NCBI RefSeq assembly: GCF_003258515.1
Contig: NZ_QGEH01000001.1
Coordinates: forward strand, 744,001-808,000
Reading direction: 5' to 3'
DNA: 64,000 nucleotides
DNA from: Marinobacter bohaiensis
GTDB lineage: Bacteria > Pseudomonadota > Gammaproteobacteria > Pseudomonadales > Oleiphilaceae
Made by a program: the position numbers and the translations under genes. Shown in pieces: positions 1 to 11,963 of this stretch. The notes beneath the pieces were generated by a model. The model ran no database searches. It had not been told where the DNA came from and was given only the letters and a program-made list of their open reading frames with translations. Position 1 is the stretch's first letter. Each line of letters opens with the position of its first letter.

Positions 1-2151
<2,151 letters not shown>

Positions 2152-2156
2152 AGATT

Positions 2157-2636
2157 ATGAACAACCGAGTGCCGATGACCGTCAATGGCGAGGAGCGTCT
2201 CCGGGAGGAGCTGCAGAAGCTCAAGTCCGAAGATCGTCCCCGTGTGATCGAGGCCATTGCCGAAGCGCGTGAGCACGGCGACCTGAAAGAGAACGCCGAA
2301 TATCACGCCGCGCGAGAGCAGCAGAGCTTCATTGAGGGCCGGATCCAGGAAATCGAATCCAAGCTGTCTGCCGCCCAGATCATCGATGTAACCAAGCTGG
2401 ATAACACCGGCAAGGTGATCTTTGGTGTCACTGTGCAGCTGGTCAATGTGGAGACCGAGGAAGAGGTTCGCTACCAGATCTGTGGCGAGGATGAGGCGGA
2501 TATCAAGGCCGGCAAGCTGTCAGTGACCTCGCCGATTGCGCGTGCCCTGATCGGGAAGAACGAGGGGGACGTGGTTGCGGTACGCGTGCCTTCCGGCACG
2601 GTCGAGTACGAAATCGAAGGTGTCGAGCACCTCTGA
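2157..2636 (+). CDS. greA: Transcription elongation factor GreA
   Basis: Rescues backtracked RNA polymerase by stimulating cleavage of the RNA 3' end through the secondary channel. About 159 residues, the usual size. The N-terminal coiled coil contains the near-invariant block [20 protein letters not shown], whose acidic tip acts at the polymerase active site; the C-terminal FKBP-like domain contains [10 protein letters not shown]. Start chosen at ATG 2157 ([11 protein letters not shown]), which matches family N-termini. A TTG at 2148 overlaps the carB stop and is less likely. AGGA at 2142-2145 can serve as ribosome site. It follows carB directly and ends before a bidirectional terminator. 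Confidence 0.96.
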   Translation: MNNRVPMTVNGEERLREELQKLKSEDRPRVIEAIAEAREHGDLKENAEYHAAREQQSFIEGRIQEIESKLSAAQIIDVTKLDNTGKVIFGVTVQLVNVETEEEVRYQICGEDEADIKAGKLSVTSPIARALIGKNEGDVVAVRVPSGTVEYEIEGVEHL

Positions 2637-2654
2637 TCCGTACCCGCCACACCC

Positions 2655-2683
2655 AAAAAAGCCGGCGACATGCCGGCTTTTTT
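2655..2683. terminator. Bidirectional intrinsic terminator between greA and yhbY
   Basis: A GCCGGC arm (2661-2666) and its complement (2672-2677) are flanked by six A on the left and six T on the right, so it can end both the rightward carB-greA transcript and the leftward yhbY transcript. Confidence 0.85.
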
Positions 2684-2721
2684 GATTCCGCCTGGCGCTT
2701 GTAGAGGCGCGCCGGGGCGCC

Positions 2722-3033
2722 TTAGTTTTTGTGGCGCTGGAGGTTGGACAGCTTGGGGTTCGGCTTGGCCGCGCGGCGGAGAATGACGGCAATCTTGCCG
2801 ATCATCTGCACCAGTTCGGCGCCCGACTCCTGGCACAGCGCTTCGATGGCTTCGCGGCGCTCGTCACGGTCCGGGCTGGCGATTTTGACCTTGATCAGTT
2901 CATGGTCGTCCAGGGCGCGCTCCAGTTCCTGCTGCAAGCCTTCGCTCAATCCCTTGTCGCCAATCATGACAACAGGCTTGAGATGGTGGGCAATGGCGCG
3001 GTACTCCCGGCGCTGTTCGGGCGACAGGCTCAT
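2722..3033 (-). CDS. yhbY: CRS1-YhbY family ribosome-assembly RNA-binding protein
   Basis: Small RNA-binding protein of 103 residues, the normal size for YhbY, associated with pre-50S ribosomal particles in E. coli. A single CRM domain fills the protein: LTPEQ-like start (SLSPEQRREYRAIAHHLKPVV), the conserved IGDKGLSEG loop, HELIKVKI, and a basic C-terminus (LRRAAKPNPKLS). ATG at 3031-3033. It lies divergent to rlmE, as in many gammaproteobacteria, with only 190 bases between the starts, so promoters for both must lie there; a TATAAT at 3096-3101 is a candidate -10 on the plus strand. Confidence 0.95.
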   Translation of the reverse strand: MSLSPEQRREYRAIAHHLKPVVMIGDKGLSEGLQQELERALDDHELIKVKIASPDRDERREAIEALCQESGAELVQMIGKIAVILRRAAKPNPKLSNLQRHKN

Positions 3034-3223
3034 AATTCAGTCTCTTTATGAATGCGATTTAAAATTCTCGGGCGGCATGGGCTGGGCCGATCCCGTATAA
3101 TCCTGAAAGTGTACCAGTCCGTCCAAGGGCGGTGAATCGCCGTCACTACGTATTATGAATCAGGGCCGTCTCGGGCATGTTAGCGCTCGTAAAGGTTCCG
3201 GTGTCGGCTTTCGGAGGTCAGGT

Positions 3224-3847
3224 TTGGCGCGTTCCAAGTCCAGCAAGCGCTGGTTGAAAGAGCATTTTGATGACGAGTACGTCAAGCGTTCCCAGGTGGA
3301 CGGTTATCGCTCCAGGGCCAGCTACAAGCTGATCGAACTTGACGACAAGGACCGCTTTTTCAAGCCGGGTCAGATGGTTGTCGACCTGGGGGCGGCGCCG
3401 GGCGGGTGGTCCCAGGTGGCCATGGAGCGGGTCGGCCACAATGGCCGTGTGCTGGCCAGCGATATACTGGAGATGAATCCGGTCGCCGGTGTTGAGTTTG
3501 TTCAGGGCGATTTCACCGAGCAGTCGGTGCTGGACGAGTTGCTCGATCGCCTCGGGGATGCGCGCGCCGACGTTGTAATTTCCGATATGGCCCCCAATAT
3601 GAGTGGTATGCCGGCCGTGGATATTCCCAAAGCCATGGATTTGGTGGAACTGGCCCTGGACATGGCCAAGCAGGTGCTGCGGCCGGATGGCGTGTTTGTC
3701 GCCAAGGTTTTTCAGGGGGAGGGTTTCGACGCCCTTCTCAAGGATATGAAGGATAATTTCGGCTCTGTTGTGAGTCGTAAGCCGGGGGCGTCACGTTCAC
3801 GCTCCCGGGAGGTCTATCAGGTCTGTCGCGGTTTTCGCGGCGGATGA
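3224..3847 (+). CDS. rlmE: 23S rRNA (U2552) 2'-O-methyltransferase
   Basis: Methylates the ribose of U2552 in the A loop of 23S rRNA, using SAM, during late 50S maturation. The Rossmann fold shows the SAM motif [12 protein letters not shown]; the catalytic K-D-K-E elements appear as [29 protein letters not shown] and SREVY. I chose the TTG at 3224 because GGAGG (3213-3217) stands six bases upstream and the resulting 207 residues match E. coli RlmE (209). An in-frame ATG at 3155 would add 23 residues with no family counterpart. ftsH follows, the classic rlmE-ftsH pair linked to heat-shock response in E. coli; no clear sigma32 promoter was recognised. Confidence 0.95.
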   Translation: MARSKSSKRWLKEHFDDEYVKRSQVDGYRSRASYKLIELDDKDRFFKPGQMVVDLGAAPGGWSQVAMERVGHNGRVLASDILEMNPVAGVEFVQGDFTEQSVLDELLDRLGDARADVVISDMAPNMSGMPAVDIPKAMDLVELALDMAKQVLRPDGVFVAKVFQGEGFDALLKDMKDNFGSVVSRKPGASRSRSREVYQVCRGFRGG

Positions 3848-4018
3848 GGACGGCTGAGCGGTTTTGCCGTCCGGACCGCCTCGACGCAGCTCCATTCCTA
3901 GTGAAGGGGCGTACAATTGATGTAAGGTTGAGGTAAAAGGGAGTGCTTGGCCATGAGTCTGGCTTCTTCCCCAGGGATCGCGCTGCGGGGCGGTCCAAAC
4001 ATTCACAGGTGACGATCC

Positions 4019-5971
4019 TTGAACGATATGGCTAAAAATCTGGTTCTCTGGCTGATCATAGCGGCCGTCTTGCTGATGGTTTTCCAAAACTTTTCGCCGA
4101 CGACGAGTGGTCAGCAGGTAAATTATTCCCAGTTCGTGCAAATGGTGCAGCAGGGACAAGTCAAGCAGGTCACGGTGGATGGCTTGGAGATCCAGGGGGT
4201 GCGCGAGGATAACTCCCGGTTCCAGACAATCCGTCCGCAGGTGCCTGACAACAAGCTGATGGATGATCTGTTGGCCAACAACGTCGAGATCGTGGGTAAG
4301 GAGCCTGACCGCCAGAGCATCTGGACCCAGTTGCTGGTAGCGTCTTTCCCGATCCTCATCATCATCGCCCTGTTCGTGTTCTTCATGCGACAGATGCAGG
4401 GTGGCGGAGGCGGCAAGGGCCCCATGTCCTTCGGCAAGAGCAAGGCCCGCCTGATGAGCGAGGACCAGATCAAGACCACCTTCGGCGACGTGGCCGGTTG
4501 CGACGAAGCCAAGGAAGACGTCAAAGAACTGGTCGACTTCCTGCGTGATCCCAGCAAGTTCCAGCGCCTGGGTGGCAGCATTCCCAAAGGCGTGTTGATG
4601 GTGGGCCCGCCGGGTACCGGTAAGACCCTGCTGGCCAAGGCCATTGCCGGTGAGGCCAAGGTGCCGTTCTTCTCCATCTCCGGTTCCGACTTCGTGGAAA
4701 TGTTCGTTGGTGTCGGCGCGTCCCGTGTCCGCGACATGTTCGAGCAGGCCAAGAAGCAGAGCCCGTGCATCATCTTTATCGATGAGATCGATGCCGTCGG
4801 TCGCCATCGTGGCGCCGGCCTGGGTGGCGGTCACGATGAGCGCGAGCAGACCCTGAACCAGCTGCTGGTTGAGATGGATGGTTTTGAGGGCAACGAGGGC
4901 GTTATCGTCATCGCCGCCACCAACCGTCCGGACGTTCTCGACCCGGCGCTGTTGCGACCGGGCCGTTTCGACCGCCAGGTGGTGGTCAACCTGCCCGACA
5001 TCATTGGCCGGGAGCAGGTGCTTAAAGTGCACCTCAAGAAGGTGCCGCTGGCCGACGATATCGATCCGAAGGTCATTGCTCGCGGTACGCCGGGCTTCTC
5101 TGGCGCCGATCTGGCCAATCTGGTGAACGAGGCCGCCCTGTTTGCGGCGCGTCGTAACCAGCGTCTGGTTTCCATGGAGGAGCTGGAGCTGGCCAAGGAC
5201 AAGATCATGATGGGCGCCGAGCGCAAGTCCATGGTGATGAACGAGAAAGAGAAGCTGAATACGGCCTTTCACGAGTCCGGTCATGCGATTGTCGGGCGTC
5301 TGATGCCCGAGCACGACCCGGTCTACAAAGTGACGATTATTCCGCGTGGCCGCGCGCTGGGTGTGACCATGTTCCTGCCTGAAGAGGACAAGTACAGTCA
5401 CTCCAAGCGCTACCTGATCAGCTCGATCTGTAGCCTGTTCGGTGGCCGTATCGCCGAGGAGCTGACGCTGGGCTTTGACGGCGTCACCACCGGCGCCTCC
5501 AACGACATTGAGCGGGCCACGAGTCTGGCGCGCAACATGGTGACCCGCTGGGGGCTGTCCGAGAAGCTGGGGCCGCTGCAGTACGATACTGACAGCGAAG
5601 AGCCGTTCCTGGGCCGCTCGGCCGGCCAGAGTCAGACGGTTTACTCGCCGGAGACGGCGCAGCGTATCGATGAGGAAGTACGTTCGATCATTGATGACTG
5701 CTACGAAACGGCGCGTAATATCCTGATCGAAAACCGCGACAAGCTGGAAATGATGGCTGATGCACTGATGCGCTACGAAACCATCGATCGCTTCCAGATC
5801 GATGACATCATGGCTGGCAAGACGCCGCGGCCGCCGCAGGGCTGGAATGGCCCGGGTGCCGGTGGCAATGCCTCGGACGACGATGTGGCACCGGCTTCGA
5901 GCCCGTCTTCCGATTCGGGCAACGGGCGTCGCCCCGGCGAAGGCATCGGAGGTCCGGCCGGCGAGCACTGA
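4019..5971 (+). CDS. ftsH: ATP-dependent zinc metalloprotease FtsH
   Basis: Hexameric inner-membrane AAA+ protease that degrades misfolded membrane proteins and regulatory substrates (sigma32 and LpxC in E. coli). 650 residues. Two membrane segments (about 7-24 and 103-123) flank a periplasmic domain. The AAA domain has Walker A GPPGTGKT (about 196-203) and Walker B IIFIDEID (about 251), followed by the second region of homology. The zinc protease motif HESGH is at 418-422. The pore motif MFVGVGAS is present. TTG at 4019 is preferred over ATG at 4028 because AGGTGA (4006-4011) is correctly spaced for it, giving [11 protein letters not shown]. The C-terminal tail is Pro/Gly/Ser-rich. A terminator follows at 6016. 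Confidence 0.97.
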   Translation: MNDMAKNLVLWLIIAAVLLMVFQNFSPTTSGQQVNYSQFVQMVQQGQVKQVTVDGLEIQGVREDNSRFQTIRPQVPDNKLMDDLLANNVEIVGKEPDRQSIWTQLLVASFPILIIIALFVFFMRQMQGGGGGKGPMSFGKSKARLMSEDQIKTTFGDVAGCDEAKEDVKELVDFLRDPSKFQRLGGSIPKGVLMVGPPGTGKTLLAKAIAGEAKVPFFSISGSDFVEMFVGVGASRVRDMFEQAKKQSPCIIFIDEIDAVGRHRGAGLGGGHDEREQTLNQLLVEMDGFEGNEGVIVIAATNRPDVLDPALLRPGRFDRQVVVNLPDIIGREQVLKVHLKKVPLADDIDPKVIARGTPGFSGADLANLVNEAALFAARRNQRLVSMEELELAKDKIMMGAERKSMVMNEKEKLNTAFHESGHAIVGRLMPEHDPVYKVTIIPRGRALGVTMFLPEEDKYSHSKRYLISSICSLFGGRIAEELTLGFDGVTTGASNDIERATSLARNMVTRWGLSEKLGPLQYDTDSEEPFLGRSAGQSQTVYSPETAQRIDEEVRSIIDDCYETARNILIENRDKLEMMADALMRYETIDRFQIDDIMAGKTPRPPQGWNGPGAGGNASDDDVAPASSPSSDSGNGRRPGEGIGGPAGEH

Positions 5972-6015
5972 GACGCTTGCCGCCCCGGCTGACTCCGGTC
6001 GCCAAAGCAGTTGCA

Positions 6016-6047
6016 AACGCCGTCCCGCGGGACGGCGTTTTTGTTTT
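6016..6047 (+). terminator. Intrinsic terminator between ftsH and folP
   Basis: Ten-base arms AACGCCGTCC (6016-6025) and GGACGGCGTT (6030-6039) enclose CGCG and run into TTTTTGTTTT. It probably ends the rlmE-ftsH transcript and makes folP depend partly on read-through or on its own promoter. Confidence 0.8.
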
Positions 6048-6094
6048 ACGTGCCCGCTCACGGGCATGGGTCCCACCAGAAGAGGAGTATCCCT

Positions 6095-6928
6095 GTGAAG
6101 ATGAATTTCGCCGGTCATGAGCTCGACCTTTCCCAGTCGCATGTGATGGGGATCGTCAATATGACGCCGGACTCCTTTTCCGATGGTGGTAATTACAATC
6201 GCCTTGATGCGGCGCTGGTTCGGGCCGAGAGCTTCGTTCGTGACGGTGCCACGTTTATCGATATCGGCGGCGAGTCCACCCGCCCCGGCGCGGCGGACGT
6301 GTCCGTGCAGGAGGAGTTGGACCGTGTGTGCCCCCTGGTCGAGGCGATCCGTGAGCGTCTGGATGTGGCGATCTCCGTCGACACGAGTCAGCCGGAGGTG
6401 ATCCGCGAGTCCGCCGCCCGCGGGGCCGGGTTGATCAACGATGTGCGGGCCTTACAGCTGGATGGCGCCCTGGAGGCAGCGGCTGAAATCGGATTGCCCG
6501 TGTGTCTGATGCACATGAAGGGCCAGCCGCGCTCGATGCAGGCGCAGCCCCATTACGATAACGTGGTGGCGGACGTGAGCGCGTTCCTGATGGATCGGGT
6601 GGCCGAGGCCAAGGCGGCGGGGGTTCGGGGAGAGAATATTATCCTCGACCCGGGGTTCGGTTTCGGCAAGACCCTGGAGCACAACCTGCAGCTGCTGGCC
6701 GGGCTGGAGCAGATGAACGCGCTGGGCTATCCGCTGTTGGTGGGCATGTCCAGAAAGACCATGTTGGGCGATATTACCGGACGGGACGTGAGTGAGCGGT
6801 TGCCTGCCAGTCTCGCAGTCGCGACAATATCCGCCATGTCGGGCTCCGCGATTATACGTGTACATGATGTCAGGGAAACCGTGGATGCCGTTAAAGTGGT
6901 CACCGCACTGAGGAACGTCGCTCAATGA
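6095..6928 (+). CDS. folP: Dihydropteroate synthase
   Basis: Condenses p-aminobenzoate with 7,8-dihydropterin pyrophosphate in folate synthesis; target of sulfonamides. 277 residues, close to the 282 of E. coli. Both family signatures are present: [14 protein letters not shown] near the N-terminus and GGESTRPGA; also IINDV-like (GLINDVRAL), [13 protein letters not shown] and GMSRK pterin/phosphate-binding elements. GTG at 6095 is chosen because AGAGGAG (6081-6087) is seven bases upstream. A longer reading from 6011 would run through the preceding terminator and is rejected. The stop overlaps the glmM start by four bases (ATGA), giving translational coupling. Confidence 0.96.
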   Translation: MKMNFAGHELDLSQSHVMGIVNMTPDSFSDGGNYNRLDAALVRAESFVRDGATFIDIGGESTRPGAADVSVQEELDRVCPLVEAIRERLDVAISVDTSQPEVIRESAARGAGLINDVRALQLDGALEAAAEIGLPVCLMHMKGQPRSMQAQPHYDNVVADVSAFLMDRVAEAKAAGVRGENIILDPGFGFGKTLEHNLQLLAGLEQMNALGYPLLVGMSRKTMLGDITGRDVSERLPASLAVATISAMSGSAIIRVHDVRETVDAVKVVTALRNVAQ

Positions 6929-8271
6929 CGGAACGCAAATATTTTGGAACGGACGGGATCCGCGGGCGTGTGGGCGATGGCCCCATTACCCCGGACTTCA
7001 TGCTTAAACTGGGTTGGGCTGCCGGGCAGGTCTTCAAGAAGCAGGGGCAGCGCAATCGTGTGCTGATCGGCAAGGACACCCGTTTGTCGGGCTATATGTT
7101 CGAGTCCGCCCTGGAGGCGGGGTTGTCGGCCGCGGGCGTCGACGTGTCGCTGCTGGGCCCCATGCCAACGCCGGCCATCGCCTACCTGACACGAACGTTC
7201 CGGGCGTCCGCCGGTATCGTCATCAGCGCGTCGCACAATCCCCACGAGGATAACGGCATCAAGTTCTTCTCCGCCGAAGGCGTTAAGTTGAGTGATGACG
7301 TCGAAGAGGCTATCGAAACCTGGCTCGACCGGGCGATCGAGGTGTGTGAGCCGGAAGAGCTGGGTAAGGCGTCCCGGATTGACGATGCCCCGGGGCGCTA
7401 TGTCGAATTCTGCAAAAGCACGGTGCCCAATGCGTTTACCCTGGAAGGGCTGCGTGTGGTGCTGGATTGTGCCCACGGTGCGACCTACCACGTGGCTCCC
7501 AAAGTCTTCCGGGAGTTGGGGGCGTCCATCAGCGTTATGGCAAACCAGCCTGATGGGCTCAACATCAACCTGAACGTAGGTTCCACGCACATGGACGCGC
7601 TGCGGGAGAAGGTTCAGGCCGAACAGGCTGATATTGGCATTGCCTTTGACGGCGACGGTGACAGGGTCATGATGGTGGATCATGACGGCAGCGTGATCGA
7701 CGGCGATGAACTGCTCTTTATCATCGCTTCCCAGCGGCAGGCTGAAGGCCGGCTGCGCGGTGGTGTCGTCGGTACCCTGATGACCAACCTTGGCGTCGAA
7801 CTCGCGCTGAAGGATCGTGGTATTCCGTTCGAGCGGGCCAAGGTGGGCGACCGTTACGTCATGGAGCGTCTGGTGGCGAACGACTGGCAGCTCGGGGGCG
7901 AAGGTTCCGGGCATCTGGTGGTGCGCGATTGCACGTCCACCGGCGACGGCATCGTGTCTGCGCTGCAGGTGTTGCTCGCGGCCTGGCGGTCTGGCCGGTC
8001 CGTAGCCGAGCTGCGTCGGGAGATGACCCGTCTGCCCCAGGTGTTGATCAACGTCCGCGTCGACGAGCGTTTCGACCCCTTGTCCCGGCCGGCGATCGTG
8101 GATGCTGTCGCCGAGGCTGAGGCGGCCATGGGGGGAACCGGCCGCGTGCTGCTGCGGGCCTCGGGGACCGAGCCGTTGATTCGGGTGATGACCGAAGGGC
8201 AGGATGAGGCTCAAATGCGGCAGTGGGCCGAGAAGCTCGCCGATGTGGTGAGGCAGGCGCCCGCCGCCTGA
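6925..8271 (+). CDS. glmM: Phosphoglucosamine mutase
   Basis: Interconverts glucosamine-6-phosphate and glucosamine-1-phosphate on the way to UDP-GlcNAc for peptidoglycan and LPS. 448 residues, typical. The phosphoserine motif SASHNP puts the active serine at residue 103; the magnesium loop DGDGDR is at 242-247; the sugar-binding loop GEGSGH and the C-terminal phosphate-binding [12 protein letters not shown] are intact. FGTDGIRG at the N-terminus is diagnostic for GlmM. Coupled to folP by a four-base overlap, the standard folP-glmM arrangement. Confidence 0.97.
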   Translation: MTERKYFGTDGIRGRVGDGPITPDFMLKLGWAAGQVFKKQGQRNRVLIGKDTRLSGYMFESALEAGLSAAGVDVSLLGPMPTPAIAYLTRTFRASAGIVISASHNPHEDNGIKFFSAEGVKLSDDVEEAIETWLDRAIEVCEPEELGKASRIDDAPGRYVEFCKSTVPNAFTLEGLRVVLDCAHGATYHVAPKVFRELGASISVMANQPDGLNINLNVGSTHMDALREKVQAEQADIGIAFDGDGDRVMMVDHDGSVIDGDELLFIIASQRQAEGRLRGGVVGTLMTNLGVELALKDRGIPFERAKVGDRYVMERLVANDWQLGGEGSGHLVVRDCTSTGDGIVSALQVLLAAWRSGRSVAELRREMTRLPQVLINVRVDERFDPLSRPAIVDAVAEAEAAMGGTGRVLLRASGTEPLIRVMTEGQDEAQMRQWAEKLADVVRQAPAA

Positions 8272-8296
8272 AAATGCAAATGAGGGTGTCACTCGG

Positions 8297-8325
8297 TTGT
8301 GTCCGTTATAGGACTCCTGTATAGT
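8297..8325 (+). promoter_or_regulatory. Probable sigma70 promoter for tpiA-secG
   Basis: TTGTGT (8297-8302) and TATAGT (8320-8325) are separated by 17 bases, just after glmM and about 28 bases before the tpiA start codon. Confidence 0.6.
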
Positions 8326-8353
8326 GCGCCCTCCCTTGGAATGAGGGATGTTC

Positions 8354-9100
8354 ATGCGACGTAAGATCGTAGCCGCCAACTGGAAAATGAACGGTTCGCG
8401 GACGTTGGCCAAAGAATTGGTCGGCGAGGTGCGGCAGGGTTTGTCCGCGCTTGATAATGGCGTTGAGGTTGTTATTATTCCTCCCGCTCTGTACGTCACT
8501 GACGTGCAGTCGCTTCTTCAGGGAAGCGCGCCGGTTGGGGTGCAGAATATTGCGCCCTGGTCTGAAGGGGCCTACACCGGTGAGCTGTCCGGGCGCATGG
8601 CGGCGGATGTCGGGTGTCAATACGCTATTGTGGGTCATTCCGAACGTCGCGAGTTGTTCGCTGAAACCGATGCGGTTATTGCGGACAAGATCGTCCAGGG
8701 GGTTGAGAGCGGTATTGCCCTGATCCTGTGTGTCGGTGAGACCCTGGAGCAGCGGGAAGCCGGGCTTGCAGTTGATGTGGTGAGCGCGCAGCTGAAAGAA
8801 GCGCTCAAGTCCGTCAGCGGCGAGCAGTGGAATCAGATCGTTGTCGCATACGAGCCCGTCTGGGCCATTGGTACCGGTAAGACAGCGACAGCGGAAGATG
8901 CCCAGGGCGTGCACCAGGCGATGCGCAAAGTGCTCGCGGAACTGGGGGCGCCGGCCGATGAGCTGAGCCTGTTATATGGGGGCAGCGTCAAGCCGGCAAA
9001 TGCAGCGGAATTGTTTGCCCAGCCAGACATTGATGGCGGATTGATTGGCGGCGCTTCCCTGAAAGCGCAGGATTTTCTGGCCATCTGTAAGGCGGTTTAA
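8354..9100 (+). CDS. tpiA: Triose-phosphate isomerase
   Basis: Interconverts dihydroxyacetone phosphate and glyceraldehyde-3-phosphate in glycolysis and gluconeogenesis. 248 residues. Catalytic residues are visible: Lys11 in NWKMNG, His95 in VGHSERR, Glu167 in AYEPVWAIGTG; the phosphate-binding YGGSVKPAN and GGASL loops are present. ATG at 8354 is chosen over ATG at 8348 because GAGGG (8343-8347) abuts 8348 but stands six bases before 8354. secG begins 12 bases after the stop, so the two are likely co-transcribed. Confidence 0.96.
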   Translation: MRRKIVAANWKMNGSRTLAKELVGEVRQGLSALDNGVEVVIIPPALYVTDVQSLLQGSAPVGVQNIAPWSEGAYTGELSGRMAADVGCQYAIVGHSERRELFAETDAVIADKIVQGVESGIALILCVGETLEQREAGLAVDVVSAQLKEALKSVSGEQWNQIVVAYEPVWAIGTGKTATAEDAQGVHQAMRKVLAELGAPADELSLLYGGSVKPANAAELFAQPDIDGGLIGGASLKAQDFLAICKAV

Positions 9101-9111
9101 GAGAGTTTGAT

Positions 9112-9537
9112 ATGGATTGGATGGAAACGCTGGTTGTCGTTGCGCACGTCGTAATTGCTGTGGCGCTGGTGGGTCTTGTTCTGATTCAGCAGGGCAAGGG
9201 CGCCGACGCGGGTGCAGCGTTTGGTGGCGGCGCATCGCAGACCGTGTTCGGCAGTCAGGGCAGTGGTAGCTTCCTGACCCGTGTGACCACGTTTCTCGCG
9301 ATCCTGTTTTTTGTAACGAGTTTTACGTTGGCGGTGTTTGCCAAGCAGCGGGCCGAAGTGGCCGGCGAAGCGGGTATTCCGACCGTCCAGCAGGCGCCGG
9401 CCGCGGAGCAGTCTGACGACAGCGACGCAGCAGCCTCCGATGAGGCCCCGGCGCTGGAAGACTCCCAGCCTTCTGAAGGCGCGGGTGAAGATCAGTCTGA
9501 AGCCGGGAGCGAGTCCTCGCTTCCCGAGCTTGAGTAA
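9112..9537 (+). CDS. secG: Sec translocon subunit SecG
   Basis: Inner-membrane auxiliary subunit of SecYEG that assists protein export. Two hydrophobic segments (about 4-25 and 53-78) flank the conserved cytoplasmic loop GKGADAGAAFGGGASQTVFG, typical of SecG. At 141 residues it is longer than E. coli SecG (110): the extra length is an acidic Ala/Glu/Ser-rich tail after the second membrane segment. Lies between tpiA and tRNA-Leu, the usual gammaproteobacterial order. Confidence 0.94.
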   Translation: MDWMETLVVVAHVVIAVALVGLVLIQQGKGADAGAAFGGGASQTVFGSQGSGSFLTRVTTFLAILFFVTSFTLAVFAKQRAEVAGEAGIPTVQQAPAAEQSDDSDAAASDEAPALEDSQPSEGAGEDQSEAGSESSLPELE

Positions 9538-9544
9538 GGTTGTT

Positions 9545-9629
9545 GCCGAAGTGGTGGAACTGGTAGACACGCTATCTTGAGGGGGTAGTGGCGCAAGCCG
9601 TGCCGGTTCGAGTCCGGCCTTCGGCACCA
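9545..9629 (+). tRNA. leuU: tRNA-Leu (anticodon GAG)
   Basis: 85 bases including an encoded CCA. The acceptor stem pairs GCCGAAG (9545-9551) with CTTCGGC (9619-9625). The anticodon stem CTATC/GGTAG encloses the loop TTGAGGG with anticodon GAG at 9579-9581, reading CUC and CUU. A long variable arm (TGGCGCAAGCC region) and the T loop GGTTCGAGTCC are class II features. E. coli leuU has the same anticodon and the same position after secG; unlike E. coli no metY tRNA follows. Confidence 0.96.
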
Positions 9630-9635
9630 TTTTAG

Positions 9636-9667
9636 AAAACGGCTTGGAGTTCCAAGCCGTTTTTTTT
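9636..9667 (+). terminator. Intrinsic terminator after tRNA-Leu
   Basis: ACGGCTTGG (9639-9647) pairs with CCAAGCCGT (9652-9660) and runs into eight T; four A upstream extend the stem. It ends the tpiA-secG-leuU transcript. Confidence 0.88.
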
Positions 9668-9676
9668 GGTCAGTCC

Positions 9677-9705
9677 TTGACCAGTGTTGTCGGCGTCCTT
9701 ATACT
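9677..9705 (+). promoter_or_regulatory. Sigma70 promoter of the rimP-nusA-infB operon
   Basis: TTGACC (9677-9682), a 17-base spacer and TATACT (9700-9705) lie immediately after the tRNA-Leu terminator. The start of transcription would be near 9712, leaving a leader of roughly 235 bases before rimP. Confidence 0.75.
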
Positions 9706-9711
9706 CCGGCG

Positions 9712-9910
9712 ATTATTGCAGTGGGTATCGGCAGCGCCGTGCCCGCTCAGGCAGGCCAGGTGTCTGTCGGCAGAGGGCGCGGGTGAAGTCGTCCTCTGGC
9801 ACGTAATGACTTCAGAAGGCCCCGGTGTCGTGATGGGGCTTCTTGGTTCAGGGGCCTGGCGCAAGGCCCGATTGCACGAAAAAGGGCTGAATAACAGGCC
9901 CTTTTTTTGT
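9712..9910 (+). promoter_or_regulatory. Structured leader with terminator-like hairpin before rimP
   Basis: This 300-base gap between tRNA-Leu and rimP has no gene. It holds hairpins GAAGTC/GACTTC (9785-9790, 9808-9813), AGAAGGCCCC/GGGGCTTCT (9814-9823, 9835-9843) and GGGCCT/AGGCCC (9852-9857, 9864-9869), then AGGGCTG (9883-9889) facing CAGGCCC (9895-9901) and a run of seven T. CAGGCCC can instead pair perfectly with GGGCCTG at 9852-9858, so the terminator and an antiterminator would exclude each other. Attenuation of the operon is inferred. Confidence 0.55.
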
Positions 9911-9946
9911 TTGTGCCGAACGAAAACGAGTGGAGATGACAACAGC

Positions 9947-10408
9947 TTGTCAGCCAAAGTAAAGCAACTCGAAAGTATCCTGCGTCCCGTGATTGAAGGG
10001 CTTGGCTACGATTTCTGGGGCCTTGAATTCCGCTCCCAGGGCCACAAGTCCATGCTCCGGATCTTTATAGATGACGCGGAAAACGGCGTCAGCGTGGACG
10101 ACTGCGAAACCGTCAGTCGCCAGGTCAGCGGCGTCATGGACGTTGAGGACCCTATCCAGACGGAATACACGCTGGAAGTGTCGTCGCCGGGCATGGACCG
10201 GCCTCTGTTCCGGCTCGAACAGTACGAAGCCTGGGCCGGGCACAATGTCAAAATCCGCCTGCGCATGGCCTTTGAGGGACGCCGCAAGTTTGAAGGCCTT
10301 CTCAAAGGTGTCGAGGGCAGTGACGTCATCGTGATCGTGGACGATCACGAATATCTGCTTCCGATCGACAGTATCGAAAAAGCCAACATCGTTCCGGTTT
10401 TTAAATAA
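9947..10408 (+). CDS. rimP: Ribosome maturation factor RimP
   Basis: Needed for late 30S subunit assembly. 153 residues, matching E. coli RimP (150). Conserved features: GLEF..G...LRIFIDD, the [23 protein letters not shown] region, [13 protein letters not shown] and the C-terminal KANIVPVFK. Start chosen at TTG 9947 ([11 protein letters not shown]), preceded by GGAGA at 9932-9936; no in-frame ATG exists nearby and a reading opened at 9644 would pass through the leader hairpins. First gene of the rimP-nusA-infB-rbfA-truB-rpsO-pnp operon. Confidence 0.94.
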   Translation: MSAKVKQLESILRPVIEGLGYDFWGLEFRSQGHKSMLRIFIDDAENGVSVDDCETVSRQVSGVMDVEDPIQTEYTLEVSSPGMDRPLFRLEQYEAWAGHNVKIRLRMAFEGRRKFEGLLKGVEGSDVIVIVDDHEYLLPIDSIEKANIVPVFK

Positions 10409-10451
10409 TTCGTTTGACTGCAAGTCTAAGGGTTAAGGGCAGGGCAATCTG

Positions 10452-11945
10452 ATGAGTAAAGAGATCTTGCTGGTAGTTGAAGCCGTCTCCAACGAGAAGG
10501 GTGTGGAAAAAGAGGTCATTTTCGAGGCCATCGAACTTGCCCTGGCGACAGCAGCCAAGAAACGCTACGAAGACGAGGAAGCGGACATCCGCGTCGAAAT
10601 CGATCGTCGCACCGGTGACTATGAAACTTTCCGGCGCTGGCTGGTGGTGGACAACGAGGCCGTTCCCGCACTGGGTACCGAGCTGACCATGCAGGAGGCC
10701 GAGGAGATCGATACCAGCCTCCAGCCGGGCGATGTCCATGAAGAGAAGGTCGAATCCGTGGCCTTTGGCCGGATCGGCGCGCAGGCGGCCAAGCAGATTA
10801 TTTTCCAGAAGGTGCGTGAAGCCGAGCGTACCAAGATCGTCGACAGCTACCGCGACCGGGTCGGCGAGCTGATTTCCGGTACCGTCAAGAAAGTAACCCG
10901 TGACAACGTGATTGTGGACCTCGGTGCTAACGCCGAAGCCCTGCTCCCGCGCGATCAGTTGATTCCGCGGGAGACCTTCCGTATGGGCGATCGCGTTCGC
11001 GCGCTGCTGCTCGAGATCCGGACCGACCACCGTGGGCCGCAACTGATCCTGAGCCGTACCAACCCGGCCATGCTGATCGAGCTGTTCCGCATCGAGGTGC
11101 CGGAGATTGCCGAGGACCTGATCGAAATCCGTGGCGCCGCCCGCGATCCCGGCTCCCGCGCCAAGATTGCGGTCAAGACCAACGACCGCCGTATCGATCC
11201 GGTTGGCGCCTGTGTGGGCATGCGGGGTTCACGTGTCCAGGCCGTATCCAATGAACTGGGCGGCGAGCGCGTTGATATCGTGCTGTGGGACGACAACCCG
11301 GCACAGCTGGTGATCAATGCCATGGCGCCGGCGGAAGTGGCGTCCATCGTTATGGACGAGGATCGCCAGACCATGGAAGTGGCGGTCGCCGAGGACAACC
11401 TGGCCCAGGCCATCGGTCGCAACGGGCAGAACGTGCGCCTGGCGAGCGAGCTGACCGGCTGGACCCTCAATGTCATGACCGAGGAAGAGGCCGGCGAGCG
11501 CCAGGAGCAGGAATACAACCGCCTGCTGAACCATTTCACCGAGAACCTCGATGTCGACGAGGAATTGGCCGGGGTCCTGATCGAAGAAGGCTTTACCACC
11601 CTGGAAGAAGTGGCTTATGTACCGATGGACGAGATGCTCGCCATCGATGGATTCGATGAGGATATGGTCAGCGAGCTCCGTACTCGCGCCAAGGACCGCC
11701 TGCTCAATCAGGCTCTGGCCAGCGAAGAGGCCCTGGAGGGCAACGAGCCGGCTGAAGATCTGCTGACGATGGACGGCATGGACCGTGCGCTGGCATTCAA
11801 GCTGGCCGGTATGGGCGTGCGGACCATGGACGATCTGGCAGAGCAGTCCGTGGATGACCTGCTGGACATCGAAGGTATGGACGAAGAGCGTGCGGGCCAG
11901 TTGATCATGACCGCACGTGCGCCCTGGTTCCAGGACCAGGAATAA
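10452..11945 (+). CDS. nusA: Transcription termination/antitermination factor NusA
   Basis: Binds RNA polymerase and nascent RNA, modulating pausing, termination and antitermination. 497 residues, as in E. coli (495). N-terminal polymerase-binding domain (about 1-130), S1 domain (about 135-200, [17 protein letters not shown]), two KH domains (about 205-345, with [15 protein letters not shown] and [17 protein letters not shown]) and two acidic C-terminal repeats ([15 protein letters not shown] and [15 protein letters not shown]). ATG at 10452. Its position behind a terminator-bearing leader fits autogenous control as known in E. coli, but the sequence does not prove it. Confidence 0.97.
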   Translation: MSKEILLVVEAVSNEKGVEKEVIFEAIELALATAAKKRYEDEEADIRVEIDRRTGDYETFRRWLVVDNEAVPALGTELTMQEAEEIDTSLQPGDVHEEKVESVAFGRIGAQAAKQIIFQKVREAERTKIVDSYRDRVGELISGTVKKVTRDNVIVDLGANAEALLPRDQLIPRETFRMGDRVRALLLEIRTDHRGPQLILSRTNPAMLIELFRIEVPEIAEDLIEIRGAARDPGSRAKIAVKTNDRRIDPVGACVGMRGSRVQAVSNELGGERVDIVLWDDNPAQLVINAMAPAEVASIVMDEDRQTMEVAVAEDNLAQAIGRNGQNVRLASELTGWTLNVMTEEEAGERQEQEYNRLLNHFTENLDVDEELAGVLIEEGFTTLEEVAYVPMDEMLAIDGFDEDMVSELRTRAKDRLLNQALASEEALEGNEPAEDLLTMDGMDRALAFKLAGMGVRTMDDLAEQSVDDLLDIEGMDEERAGQLIMTARAPWFQDQE

Positions 11946-11963
11946 TCGGGAGAGGAGGACCAG

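Noticed and set aside
3155-3223. N-terminal extension of RlmE from ATG 3155
   Set aside because: The 23 extra residues are not found in the family, while TTG 3224 has a well-spaced GGAGG and gives the normal length.
9644-9946. RimP starting at 9644
   Set aside because: It would place the coding region across the tRNA terminator, the promoter and the leader hairpins; family alignment begins at the TTG 9947.
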